A stretch of DNA of 64,000 nt from the NCBI GenBank assembly GCA_937775205.1, contig CALKBX010000002.1, positions 1-64,000 of the forward strand, given 5' to 3'. The notes under the pieces were generated by a model. It worked only from the letters and a program-made list of their open reading frames with translations. It made no database searches and was not told where the DNA came from. Source of the stretch: an uncultured Verrucomicrobiae bacterium. GTDB taxonomy: Bacteria > Verrucomicrobiota > Verrucomicrobiia > Limisphaerales > UBA1100. Of the stretch, positions 25,564-34,444 are shown in pieces; within the stretch, counting starts at the first letter, position 1; every line of letters begins with the position of its first letter. The position numbers and the translations under genes were made by a program.

Positions 25564-26856
25564 TCAACGAGCCGCTGCCACGGCCGCATCGTAAACAGCC
25601 TTTAGCGGTACATCCGCCTGCGCAGCAATGGCGCGGCAGCTTTCGTATTCGGGCGCCACCTGCACGACTTCACCATTGAGCAGGCCCAGCTTCACGGTCA
25701 CCTCCCCATGTGGGGTGCTCACAGTCTTGGTTTTACGCTGGAGCTTGCGGCGCTCGGTCAAGGTGCGCCGCACACCAAAGGCACTGGTCTCGCGCAGGAT
25801 CATCTCACTGAACTTGTCCGCATCACCCTCGGCACACAACACGCTCAACTGCACGCCGGGGCGGTTTTTTTTCATTTGGATGGCGGTGTGGATGACGTCC
25901 AACGCGCCGGCCTTGAGCGCGCGCTCCACGAAATCGCCGAGCACTTCGGAGCTGATATCATCAAGGTTGGTCTCCAAGACGGAAATCGTGTCCGTCTCCC
26001 AATCATTGCCACCGGTCGAGGTGGTCTCCTTGCCCAAGACGGCGCGCAAAACATTGGGGCGGGTTTCACAATCGCGTGTGCCCAAACCAAAACCAACCTT
26101 CTCCGGTGTAAGGTTTTGCATCGGCCCGAAGTCCTCGGCGAATTCCGCAATCAACGCCGCACCGGTTGGCGTGATCAACTCGTTTGGTTCCTCGCACTGG
26201 GTAATGGCCACACCGCGCTCGGCAAGAATGTTCAGCGTGGCCGGCGCGGGGATGGGGAAGCGGCCATGCGCGCACATGATAAAACCGGTACCCTCAATGA
26301 CCGGCCCGCTGCGAACACGCGGTTTGCCCAAAAGCTCCAAAGCAATGCAGCCGCCAACGATGTCGACAATGGAATCCACCGCACCCACTTCGTGAAAGTG
26401 AACTTCAAATGGCGGCATGCCGTGAATCTTGCCTTCCGCATTGGCCACACGCTGGAACACGGCCACTGATTTTTGCTTCACCCAATCGCTCAGGGTGCTC
26501 TTGTGAATCATCTCCGAAATCTGCGCGAAGTTGCGACTGTGCCCGTGGCCATCATCGCTGCCGTGACTGTGCTCATGGGAATGCTCGTGATCGTGAGAGT
26601 GGCTGTGCTCGTGAGAATGATCATGCGAATGGCTGTGGCTATGATCGCCTTCGCCGCCATCCGCCAGATGCACATCAAACTTCACCCCATCAATCGCACA
26701 TTTCTGCCGGCGATTAGCACTAAGGGTATAGCCCTCGAGCTTGAGTTTTTTTAGCTCTGCCTCAAGGGCATCGAAATCCACGCCAAGGTCCACCATCGCA
26801 CCGAGAAACATATCACCACTGATGCCACTAAAGATGTCGAGGTAGAGAGTTTTCAT
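25564..26856 (-). CDS. larC: LarC, nickel-pincer cofactor nickel chelatase
   Basis: 430 residues. LarC inserts nickel into the pincer nucleotide made by LarB and LarE, the cofactor of lactate racemase and other LarA enzymes. Seen: N-terminal LYLDIFSGISGDMFLGAMVDLG, central FHEVGAVDSIVDIVGGC and ELITPTGAAL, C-terminal LETNLDDISSEVLG and ETSAFGVRR. It is a single uninterrupted frame. Residues 72-106 are an extreme histidine-rich insert (16 His, alternating with Ser/Asp/Glu, bases 26539-26643), likely a nickel store. larB is 3.6 kb away on the same strand; larA and larE are not in the window. Confidence 0.95.
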   Translation of the reverse strand: MKTLYLDIFSGISGDMFLGAMVDLGVDFDALEAELKKLKLEGYTLSANRRQKCAIDGVKFDVHLADGGEGDHSHSHSHDHSHEHSHSHDHEHSHEHSHGSDDGHGHSRNFAQISEMIHKSTLSDWVKQKSVAVFQRVANAEGKIHGMPPFEVHFHEVGAVDSIVDIVGGCIALELLGKPRVRSGPVIEGTGFIMCAHGRFPIPAPATLNILAERGVAITQCEEPNELITPTGAALIAEFAEDFGPMQNLTPEKVGFGLGTRDCETRPNVLRAVLGKETTSTGGNDWETDTISVLETNLDDISSEVLGDFVERALKAGALDVIHTAIQMKKNRPGVQLSVLCAEGDADKFSEMILRETSAFGVRRTLTERRKLQRKTKTVSTPHGEVTVKLGLLNGEVVQVAPEYESCRAIAAQADVPLKAVYDAAVAAAR

Positions 26857-26913
26857 AGGTGAGAGAGGAGGCTAAGAGATAAACGATTGGTGGTCAAAAG
26901 AGTTTAATCCGAG

Positions 26914-27828
26914 TCACCAACTTTTCTTCGTCAGGGACCAGATGATCAGGAGAAACCATACGGGGTAAAAGTAGATGAAAAAATCATCTGAAACGATCTC
27001 AAATACCCTCAAAAACATTGCCACAGCCATAAGGGTCGCAGAAACACCCCACCATATGAGTCGAACAGATTTCCTTTTTTTCCATTCCAGAGCTTTTTGC
27101 TCAATCCGCTTCTCTTCGGCTCTACCCCACAGAAGCGGATCCAATCCGTAGTAATCTTGCAGAATGTCATAAATTTCCGGGTTATACTTCTTCAACTCCT
27201 TGGGGCGCTCAAAAAAGGATTCAGTAGCACAAGTGAAAAACTCGGCTTCGTCCGAGAGTGCATATTCATCAATGACATGAGCTCTTCCCGCTTTGTATGC
27301 TGCTTTGATTCTCGGGTATTCGCGTTTAAACAATTCCTCCCATTTAGCCCTGTCGACTGAATCCTCGGCTACAGGAATGCTCTGTGCTTGTGCATCATCT
27401 GCCCGATCAAGCACATGGGCAAATTCGTGGAGAATGACATTGTGATTATCACCACCCCATTTCATTCCATTGAGAACCGACTCCCAGTGTAAGGATACGT
27501 TTCTGCGACCAGCCCAGCCCGCGAACTCGCCGTGCTCATCCTTGAGAAGTTCTTTCCAGATTTTGACCCGCTTCAATTTGAAATAGCTCTCATAGCCCCG
27601 ACCCAAGATGAGCACGCAGGCCTCTGCCGCCACACAAATGCGCATCACCTCGGTGACTTTATCAAAGCCCTTCACTTCAAAGGCAACCTCATGCAAAAAA
27701 ACATGCATCAAGCCTTCAAGCTTGGTTTTTAAATCCGGGGGAAGTCGATTGTAGAGAGCTGAACAATCGGAAAGGATTTTCCGTTGTTCATCGGTCAGCT
27801 GTTGCTTGAGCAATTCCTCTCTAGTCAC
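26914..27828 (-). CDS. M90 (MtfA-like) zinc metallopeptidase with membrane tail
   Basis: 304 residues. Peptidase M90 family, like MtfA, which in enterobacteria regulates glucose uptake by binding Mlc. Zinc site HEFAH at residues 134-138 (NVILHEFAHVLD), with a downstream acidic residue in the EYALSDEAEFFTCATESFFE block. Unlike MtfA it has two C-terminal transmembrane helices (about residues 253-270 and 279-298), so the catalytic part is probably tethered at the cytoplasmic face. Start ATG 27828. Confidence 0.88.
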   Translation of the reverse strand: MTREELLKQQLTDEQRKILSDCSALYNRLPPDLKTKLEGLMHVFLHEVAFEVKGFDKVTEVMRICVAAEACVLILGRGYESYFKLKRVKIWKELLKDEHGEFAGWAGRRNVSLHWESVLNGMKWGGDNHNVILHEFAHVLDRADDAQAQSIPVAEDSVDRAKWEELFKREYPRIKAAYKAGRAHVIDEYALSDEAEFFTCATESFFERPKELKKYNPEIYDILQDYYGLDPLLWGRAEEKRIEQKALEWKKRKSVRLIWWGVSATLMAVAMFLRVFEIVSDDFFIYFYPVWFLLIIWSLTKKSW

Positions 27829-27934
27829 GCGACAAACATAAAGTCCGGATATGTGCCGAACCAGTCTAAAGCAAGCCTCACGCCTTTCTGAGATATCTTG
27901 ACGAGCCGAATATTCTCAGCACATCATAAACGGG

Positions 27935-29485
27935 ATGACTCGCTTTGCTTTTATTCTGACCGCTATTTTTCTGATACCCCCTGCGCTACAGGCAGCACGC
28001 CCACCGATGATTACATTGCCGGCAATGAGCAAAGCCGGGGGAAGCGTGGAAGCAATCTATATGCTCAACGGGGATATCATTAGCGGCAAGTTTGTGAAAT
28101 TTGATCCTAAAACCGGCCTGGTCTGGGAAGCTGCCGGCATCAAGCCCGCGCTACAGATTGATCCGGCAGGTATCGATCGGGTGACGTTCAAAGGGCAACC
28201 TCCAGCCAAGGCCTCGCGGTCACGCATCCTGCTCAATAGTGGCAATGAGCTGACCGGCAAGATTGAGATTGTTGATGCTGACAAGGTGGTGATTAACAGC
28301 TGGTATGCCGGTCGACTCGAATTCAAGCGTACCGCCATAAAGGCAATCATTCCTGCAAGAGGGGGAAGCGAGCAAGTCACGTTCAACGGGCCAAAGTCAG
28401 AAAAGGACTGGGTCTTCAGCACCGCCAAGAATGCAGGCGGAAAGAAAGCCATCCCGGGTAATTTGCCAAAGAAAAATGTGCCCGGCGGTATATTCCAATT
28501 CAAGGCCAACTCATTTGAAAGCACTGGCTCGGGTGCGATGGTGGGCCGAGAAGTTGAATTCCCGGACAAGTCGATCACTGAATTTGATCTGGATTGGAAA
28601 ACACCAACGGGTCGGGCATCCACATACTTCAACCTGAACGTTAATTTTTTCTCGGACAACCTGAAGTCCGGAAGCAACGGGAACTCTTATTCGCTAAAGC
28701 TCAGTCAAACCGGTGCCAACCTGTCCCGCCACGAGATGCAGGATGGAGAGCCTGTTTCGAGCCGATTGGGATCAAACGCGCGGGTCAACCTCACCGGCAT
28801 CGGCTCCCGCGCGCGCTTCTCCTTCCGTGTGGACAGAAAGAAACGGACCTTCATACTGTTTATCAATGGCCAGAAAATTGCCAACTGGAAGGACAAGGGA
28901 AAATTCGCAGGGAAAGGTGCCGGCTTGGTTTTCACTTCCCGCGCCACCTATCCCGTGAGGATCAGCAACATCAGCATCAAAGAATGGGACGGCAGCCTGC
29001 CGGTGAGTTTCAAGGATACGTTGGGGTCGCCCAAGGAGGATTTTTTGCGCTTGGCCAATGATGATACAATGCATGGCAGTGTCATTAGCATCCGTGAAGA
29101 TATTATCCATTTGAAAACAATCAGCTTTGGAGACGTAGACGTACCCCTCAACCGCGCTGGCTTGATTCAGTTCGCTGGCAATAATGCCCCGCTAAATGAA
29201 AAGCTGCCTAAGGGAGTGGTGAACGCCAAGCTTAAGGGCTACGGTTCATTAACCTTCTCGCTGAAGAGTTGGAAGGATGGGAAACTGGAAGTTGAAAGTC
29301 CGGACTTCGGCACCGCAACCATTGATGGAAGTATAGTTGAGTCAATCACCTTCAATCAGAACAAGAAACGTACTTCTGGTGGCAACGGGACACTCTCTAA
29401 AAAAGAGGTAAAAAAGCAGCTTCGCGACAAGGAGAAGGGGAACATCGCCCCAGAGCCTCAGCGTTTCCCAAGACCGAACAAATAA
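27935..29485 (+). CDS. Secreted beta-rich protein, unknown function
   Basis: 516 residues with a signal peptide (TRFAFILTAIFLIPPALQAA). Two short regions look like small SH3/Sm-like barrels used as 'expression-level' domains in planctomycete secreted proteins (YMLNGDIISGKFVKFDPKTGLVWE and ILLNSGNELTGKIEIVDADKVVIN). The middle (about 170-360) resembles a jelly-roll laminin-G/DUF1080 type lectin (DWVFST..., EFDLDWKTP..., FSFRVDRKKRTFILFINGQKIANW). A third barrel-like unit follows near residue 375. Basic, low-complexity C-terminus. Divergent from the M90 gene. Confidence 0.7.
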   Translation: MTRFAFILTAIFLIPPALQAARPPMITLPAMSKAGGSVEAIYMLNGDIISGKFVKFDPKTGLVWEAAGIKPALQIDPAGIDRVTFKGQPPAKASRSRILLNSGNELTGKIEIVDADKVVINSWYAGRLEFKRTAIKAIIPARGGSEQVTFNGPKSEKDWVFSTAKNAGGKKAIPGNLPKKNVPGGIFQFKANSFESTGSGAMVGREVEFPDKSITEFDLDWKTPTGRASTYFNLNVNFFSDNLKSGSNGNSYSLKLSQTGANLSRHEMQDGEPVSSRLGSNARVNLTGIGSRARFSFRVDRKKRTFILFINGQKIANWKDKGKFAGKGAGLVFTSRATYPVRISNISIKEWDGSLPVSFKDTLGSPKEDFLRLANDDTMHGSVISIREDIIHLKTISFGDVDVPLNRAGLIQFAGNNAPLNEKLPKGVVNAKLKGYGSLTFSLKSWKDGKLEVESPDFGTATIDGSIVESITFNQNKKRTSGGNGTLSKKEVKKQLRDKEKGNIAPEPQRFPRPNK

Positions 29486-29504
29486 GAACGAGGCAAGCCA
29501 AGGC

Positions 29505-30449
29505 CTAGCGGATCGGACTTAGCTTGATGGTGATTTCGCGGGAGTTCTTCCCCATGCGATCAGTGGCACGAAGCTTGATAGATTGGCCGGGGCGTTTGGC
29601 ACGGATGCGGTGCATTAAGTTGTCGGTGCGCTCGATTGGTTTGCCATTGATGGCGGTGATGATATCCCATTCTTTGAGCCCGGCCGTGGCGGCGGTGCCT
29701 TTGGGCTGTACATGGCGCGCGACGAGGCCGCGCGTGCCTTTGGGGAGTTTGGCGATGAACCCGGGCGCTTGCCCCCAGATTTCTTCCACGGCGGCGTTCA
29801 TCGTGGCGCTCTCAACGGTGCGCGGGTTTTTGAGCAACGCGCGCACGGCGGCCCACGGGGCGGCGTAGGCGATGCCCTGCGGCACGTCTTTGATGGACAT
29901 GGCGGCACTTTGCACACCGACGAGTTCGCCGCGCGTGTTCACCCATGGCCCGCCCGAGGTTCCCATGGGCGCAAGCGCGGCGATGTGCTGGATTTCGCGA
30001 AAGGCACCGTTGTAAAACTCAAACGTGGTGCCCGCGCGCGCGATGGTTCCGGACAAAGTGACCTGATGCCGAAACACCGGCGCACCATGCAGCCAAACCC
30101 GCTCGCCCACGCGCGGTGCGGCAACGGCCACGACCAAATGCGGATAGGCTTCCGCGCGTTTCGGCAACGCGAGCAGCAGCAAATCGTGCCCGCGATCGCG
30201 CGCCAACACGGTGACGGGATGCCTTCCAAAGGTGGGCGATAAAATCTCAAGTTTGTCTTTATCATTCACCGCCACGTGATTGGCCGTGATCACCTGCCCT
30301 GAAGCACTGGCCACGCAACCCGAGCCGACCAAGCGACCGTTCAGTAAAATCTCCACCGAGGCCACCTGCAATTTTTTGTGCGGGGCTGCCGCCGCGAGGG
30401 CGGTATTGGAAAATAAAAATGCGGTTGCGATGGAAAAAATTAATTTCAT
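29505..30449 (-). CDS. Secreted trypsin-like serine protease with PDZ domain
   Basis: 314 residues. Signal peptide (KLIFSIATAFLFSNTALAA), S1 protease domain with His58 (ITANHVA), Asp89 (RDRGHDLLLL) and Ser165 (MGTSGGPW), and a C-terminal PDZ domain (KGTAATAGLKEWDIITAINGKP). Shorter than HtrA and only distantly like the copy at 1-972. Its ATG overlaps the stop of larB (ATGA), so it is translationally coupled to larB and glyS, an unexpected partnership. Confidence 0.9.
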   Translation of the reverse strand: MKLIFSIATAFLFSNTALAAAAPHKKLQVASVEILLNGRLVGSGCVASASGQVITANHVAVNDKDKLEILSPTFGRHPVTVLARDRGHDLLLLALPKRAEAYPHLVVAVAAPRVGERVWLHGAPVFRHQVTLSGTIARAGTTFEFYNGAFREIQHIAALAPMGTSGGPWVNTRGELVGVQSAAMSIKDVPQGIAYAAPWAAVRALLKNPRTVESATMNAAVEEIWGQAPGFIAKLPKGTRGLVARHVQPKGTAATAGLKEWDIITAINGKPIERTDNLMHRIRAKRPGQSIKLRATDRMGKNSREITIKLSPIR

Positions 30450-31207
30450 TTCGATGATCTGTCCAACGCATTGATTTGGCTGGCGGCGTAGGCGGCGCCG
30501 AAGCCGTTGTCGATGTTGACGACGGTGACGCCGCTGCCGCAAGAATTTAACATGCCGAGCAGGGCGGCGACGCCTTCAAAGCTGGCACCGTAGCCGATGC
30601 TGGTGGGGACGGCGATGACGGGTTTGTCGACGAGGCCGGCCACTACACTGGGTAGTGCGCCTTCCATGCCGGCGACGACAATCAAAACATTCGCCGCGCG
30701 GAAATCTTTGGCACGCGCGAGGAGGCGGTGCAGTCCGGCGACGCCGACGTCGTGGATTCGCAACACACGGTTGCCCATGGCCTCGGCGGTGACGGCGGCT
30801 TCTTCAGCGACTGGCAAATCGCTGGTGCCGGCTGAGAGGATAGCAATGGTTCCGGCCCGAGGTTTGGTTTTCTTTTTCTCAATGACCGCGCAGCGGGCAG
30901 TCTCGTGATGGACGGTTTTTTTGAATTTCTTTTTTAGGGCCTTGGCGTGATCGAGCGTAATGCGGGTGATGAGAACGCGATCGTTTTGCTTGAGAATCTC
31001 AGCGGCAATTTTGACGACTTGCACGGGTGTTTTGCCGCTGCCGTAAATGACCTCCGGAAAGCCCTGCCGCAGGGCGCGATGCTGATCTACCTGCGCAAAG
31101 CCGAGATCAGTGATGGGCGCCGCGCCCAACGCGGCGAGTGCTTTCGCGCGGCTGATTTTTCCAGCGCGAAATTGGTCGAGCAGCTTGGCAGCTTCATCGG
31201 GGGTCAC
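30446..31207 (-). CDS. larB: LarB, pyridinium-3,5-biscarboxylate mononucleotide synthase
   Basis: 253 residues, first step of nickel-pincer cofactor synthesis: carboxylation and hydrolysis of nicotinic acid adenine dinucleotide. The N-terminal helical part (TPDEAAKLLDQFRAGKISRAKAL) is followed by the PurE-like domain: ILSAGTSDLPVAEEAAVTAEAMG, VLIVVAGMEGALPSVVAGLVDKPVIAVPTS, and the conserved cysteine loop LNSCGSGVTVVNIDNGFGAA. GTG 31207 is chosen as start; it is 17 bases after the glyS stop and no in-frame ATG gives a normal length. Works with LarC encoded at 25564. Confidence 0.93.
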   Translation of the reverse strand: MTPDEAAKLLDQFRAGKISRAKALAALGAAPITDLGFAQVDQHRALRQGFPEVIYGSGKTPVQVVKIAAEILKQNDRVLITRITLDHAKALKKKFKKTVHHETARCAVIEKKKTKPRAGTIAILSAGTSDLPVAEEAAVTAEAMGNRVLRIHDVGVAGLHRLLARAKDFRAANVLIVVAGMEGALPSVVAGLVDKPVIAVPTSIGYGASFEGVAALLGMLNSCGSGVTVVNIDNGFGAAYAASQINALDRSSK

Positions 31208-31224
31208 GCGGGCAGTATGAACGG

Positions 31225-32709
31225 CTACCGAATCTTCTCCAGCAAAAACGCCAGCAGCTCGCCGATGGGCATGCGCGTTTGCTCCATCGTATCGCGGTCG
31301 CGGAGGGTGACGGTGTTTTTGAGCTCGTCGCCTTGTTCGCCGAGGGTGTCGAAATCGATGGTGACGCCGAACGGCGTTCCGGCTTCGTCTTGGCGGCGGT
31401 AGCGGCGGCCGATGGCGCCGCCTTCGTCGTAAAACACCGCCATGTGCGGGCGCAACAAGGTGCACACCTCGCGCGCCTTGGCGACGAGGTCGGGCTTGTT
31501 TTTGAGCAGTGGGAAGACGCCCACTTTGTACGGGGCGATGCGCGGGTGGAATTTCATCACGATGCGCGTCTCTTCTTTGCCCTTGTCGTTGGTGACCGTC
31601 TCCTCGTTGTAGGCGTTGCAAATGAATGCGAGCACCGTGCGGTCCGCGCCGGCGGCGGGCTCGATGACGTGGGGCACGTAACGTTCCTTGGTTTCCTCGT
31701 TGAGGATGGTCATGTCCTTGCCGCTGCCGGGGTATTTCGGTTTGCCGTCTTCGCCTTTTTCCACCACGAGCTTGTCGCCTTCGCGCACGAGCTTGCCTTC
31801 CATGTGCGATCGCAGATCAAAATCGCCGCGATGGGCGATGCCCTCCAGTTCACCGAATTCGCCTTCGTCGCAGAACGGAAAGGCGTACTCCACGTCAGCC
31901 GTGCCCACGGAGTAATGCGAAAGCTCGTCGGCGTCGTGGTCGCGCAGAATCAGTTTGGCGGGGTCGATGCCGAGGTCCGTGTACCACTTGAAACGTCGGT
32001 CGCGCCAGTAAGTGTACCACTTGGGCGATTCATCGGGGTGACAGAAAAACTCCATCTCCATTTGCTCGAATTCCCGCGTGCGGAAGGTGAAGTTGCGTGG
32101 GGTGATTTCGTTGCGAAAACTTTTGCCCTGTTGAGCGATGCCGAAGGGAATTTTCACGCGATTGCTATCCATCACGTTCTTGAAATTCACGAACATCCCC
32201 TGCGCCGTTTCCGGCCGCAGAAAGGCCTTGTTCTCCTCATCGCGCAGCGCGCCCACGTACGTCTCGAACATCAGGTTAAAGTCGCGCGGTTCCGTCAGGT
32301 CGCAGGCCTCATGTTCGCCGGGGCATTTGCTCGGCTTCTGCGGACACTCGCTCGTGGCCACGTGATCCGCGCGGAAGCGGCTCTTGCACGTGCGGCAATC
32401 CACCATCTGGTCCGCAAACAAATCGTAATGGCCGGAAGTTTTCCACACGCGCGGATGCATGATGATACTCGACTCGATGCCCACCATTTGGAATGTGCTC
32501 GGCGTGCCCTCCGGCTGGGCCAGCTCATCGTGCGTGGTAATCATATCGCGCCACCACACCTCTTTGATATTGCGCTTGAGCTCCACGCCGAGGGGGCCGT
32601 AATCCCACAGACCGCGCAGTCCGCCGTAGATTTCGGAGGATTGAAACACAAACCCGCGCCGTTTGCACAACGACACAATCGCATCCATCAATGAATTATC
32701 TTTAGCCAT
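31225..32709 (-). CDS. glyQS: Glycyl-tRNA synthetase, alpha2 type
   Basis: 494 residues, class II synthetase charging tRNA-Gly. Motif 1 region GGLRGLWDYGPLGVELKRNI, motif 2 GKSFRNEITPRNFTFRTREFEQMEMEFF, motif 3 near ...DEGGAIGRRYRRQDEAGTPF. A zinc-ribbon-like insert (CRTCKSRF...CP..PSKCPG) is present, as in the dimeric bacterial/archaeal-eukaryal type. Complete and intact; head of the glyS-larB-protease unit. Confidence 0.96.
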   Translation of the reverse strand: MAKDNSLMDAIVSLCKRRGFVFQSSEIYGGLRGLWDYGPLGVELKRNIKEVWWRDMITTHDELAQPEGTPSTFQMVGIESSIIMHPRVWKTSGHYDLFADQMVDCRTCKSRFRADHVATSECPQKPSKCPGEHEACDLTEPRDFNLMFETYVGALRDEENKAFLRPETAQGMFVNFKNVMDSNRVKIPFGIAQQGKSFRNEITPRNFTFRTREFEQMEMEFFCHPDESPKWYTYWRDRRFKWYTDLGIDPAKLILRDHDADELSHYSVGTADVEYAFPFCDEGEFGELEGIAHRGDFDLRSHMEGKLVREGDKLVVEKGEDGKPKYPGSGKDMTILNEETKERYVPHVIEPAAGADRTVLAFICNAYNEETVTNDKGKEETRIVMKFHPRIAPYKVGVFPLLKNKPDLVAKAREVCTLLRPHMAVFYDEGGAIGRRYRRQDEAGTPFGVTIDFDTLGEQGDELKNTVTLRDRDTMEQTRMPIGELLAFLLEKIR

Positions 32710-32780
32710 GAGGCGGCGAGTGTATCGGGCAAAGCGGCGAAAAAGTCAAGGAAAGCGAGGGAGCTTGAAGGAGAAGCGGG

Positions 32781-33009
32781 TCAGCCCTTTTCATTCAGCA
32801 GCTTCGGATTCTTTTGAACCATCTCTTTGGCCAGTGCCTCGGCCTTGGCGATACATCACCCCAAGGTTGTGTTGCGCGACCCGATCACCCTTTTCCGCCT
32901 TTGACTTTGTCTTCTCAAACTCCTCCTTATCCTTATCCGCCGCCATCAAAGGCAGACACAACCCCATTGCCCCGCACCTGTAAACCTCTTTGCCGCGCCA
33001 GTGAATCAA
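32781..33009 (-). pseudogene. Broken Sel1-repeat protein gene
   Basis: Starts with part of a signal peptide (AMGLCLPLMAADKDKEEF) and half a Sel1 repeat (AEKGDRVAQHNLGVMYRQGRG), then stops at 32791. A second frame carries a sensible Sel1-protein tail (AKAEALAKEMVQKNPKLLNEKG, stop at 32781). The two parts are joined at about 32855 with the middle repeats missing, so this looks like an internal deletion rather than a simple indel. Its 5' end lies over one copy of a 37-base direct repeat. Confidence 0.5.
32963..32999. repeat. 37-base direct repeat, copy 1
   Basis: CCCATTGCCCC...CTGTAAAC...TTTGCCG.GCC; 31 of 37 bases match 34272-34308, same orientation. It lies across the start of the broken Sel1 gene. 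Confidence 0.6.
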
Positions 33010-33050
33010 CTATCGCGGCGGAGTGACCGAAGGGTTTGCCTGCCGATCGC

Positions 33051-34259
33051 CTATTTTTTAACAAAGCGAGCGTTGAGCTTCGCTATTTTCGCGGCAGTCA
33101 CTTTTAGATCTGTTTTATATTTTCGTGTGAGTTTTAGTTTGTCGAAGTCAGCACCATAGAGATTCTTCAACCATATGAGCGCACTGAGATCAATAATCAT
33201 AGGCCCCGCATGACCTAAATTATTATCTGTGAAGAGGCCGCTTTTCCGATCAACCATTTTGCTGATATCACCTTTTAATTTCCCTGCTTCAAACTGGACC
33301 TTTAGCTCACATGCAGCAGCTCCATAATTGATCAGGGTAATGCTGTTCTTGGGAAAAACTTTACGCAACTTAGCCACCATCTCAAAGAGTGTTTGAAACG
33401 CTTCAAGATTGGCCTCAGTAAATTCCTTTGCTTTCCGGCTCTGCCCTCCCTTGCCCCAACATAATCCAACCATGAACTTTGTTTTTGGATTATGCTCCAA
33501 AGCAAAATCGATCCAGCGTTTGTAATCATCAAATGAACTGTTGAATCCTACGGTCATTCCAAGCAATTGGATCTTGCCGCTCTTGAGAATCGTTTTGATT
33601 CTCTCACTGTGCCTTTTACTCTTCCACAGGCTTCCCGGAGTACCGCTTTGTCCACCCGAAAAAACTGACAACTGTTTATGCTTCGAAAATCCATTTAATT
33701 TTGCGTGCTGATCAAATGATTTTGCGACAGGTATAAAGAAGCTATGACCAATGAATAAACAGGTAGCCCCATCCTTTGGCAGCCCTGACTCAATGACCTT
33801 CGTTGATATCTCCTTGGTTAGAGGCTTCTCCACATCAGTCTTCTTCTTGTCCACCTCTGCGGGCGGCTTTTCAAAACTGTGGCCGCCGGCTGCGATTTGA
33901 AACTCACCCGCCTTTTTACTTTTGTTAAGATATGCGGTGACTACATCATTTTTCTTTAGCCTTCGCGGATTACTGGGGCCAACCTCACCTGAGCCAAATC
34001 GGTAATAGCTGCTTTGAATGATGATGGTCGCCCTCGGGCGCAGGCGTGATTTGGAACGGGTAATCCGAAGCACCTTTGCCTCGTAGATCAACTGTTGGCG
34101 TTTTCCAATCAATTCGGCGTCAGCTTTCGGAGCCTTCAATATTTGCACTACAACCACTTCCTCAGCGTCGCGCTTCATTTCGTCATAAACAAAAGGAGGT
34201 AACTCGGCGTGAGTGGTAAAAAATAAGCCCAAAGCCAAACTCATCAGCAAAATCTTCAT
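33051..34259 (-). CDS. Secreted SGNH/GDSL-like hydrolase
   Basis: 402 residues, signal peptide KILLMSLALGLFFTTHAE. N-terminal third is beta-rich and of unknown family (about 20-135). From about 160 a SGNH-like fold: CLFIGHSFFIP (nucleophile block with Ser after GH), a Gly block (FSGGQSG), LLGMTVGFNSSFDDY and the C-terminal LFTDNNLGHAGPM with the presumed catalytic His. Such enzymes act as esterases on sugars or lipids; related ones are common next to polysaccharide-degradation genes in this phylum. The start at ATG 34259 gives the signal peptide; the frame stays open upstream to 34415. Confidence 0.75.
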   Translation of the reverse strand: MKILLMSLALGLFFTTHAELPPFVYDEMKRDAEEVVVVQILKAPKADAELIGKRQQLIYEAKVLRITRSKSRLRPRATIIIQSSYYRFGSGEVGPSNPRRLKKNDVVTAYLNKSKKAGEFQIAAGGHSFEKPPAEVDKKKTDVEKPLTKEISTKVIESGLPKDGATCLFIGHSFFIPVAKSFDQHAKLNGFSKHKQLSVFSGGQSGTPGSLWKSKRHSERIKTILKSGKIQLLGMTVGFNSSFDDYKRWIDFALEHNPKTKFMVGLCWGKGGQSRKAKEFTEANLEAFQTLFEMVAKLRKVFPKNSITLINYGAAACELKVQFEAGKLKGDISKMVDRKSGLFTDNNLGHAGPMIIDLSALIWLKNLYGADFDKLKLTRKYKTDLKVTAAKIAKLNARFVKK

Positions 34260-34271
34260 ACCCCATTCAAG

Positions 34272-34308
34272 CCCATTGCCCCCCGCCTGTAAACTCATTT
34301 GCCGAGCC
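34272..34308. repeat. 37-base direct repeat, copy 2
   Basis: 84% identical by eye to 32963-32999. It lies just upstream of the SGNH-like gene start, as copy 1 lies at the start of the broken Sel1 gene. Confidence 0.6.
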
Positions 34309-34444
34309 TGTAAATCACCCGTGCCATCGCCAACTCCACAACCGCCGGCAGACCCAGGGGCTTGTCGTTCGGTGGTTGGGTTTTGGGGTAAGGCACGCCA
34401 AATTTCCCATTGCAACGGCGGCCATTTGGGCGGACTCTTCTTCC

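Noticed and set aside
26539-26660. Short repeated units resembling a repeat array or CRISPR
   Set aside because: The repetition is the codon pattern of the His-rich loop in LarC; the units are not separated by unique spacers.
31279-32694. A 471-codon plus-strand frame
   Set aside because: It lies wholly antisense to glycyl-tRNA synthetase and shows no family resemblance.
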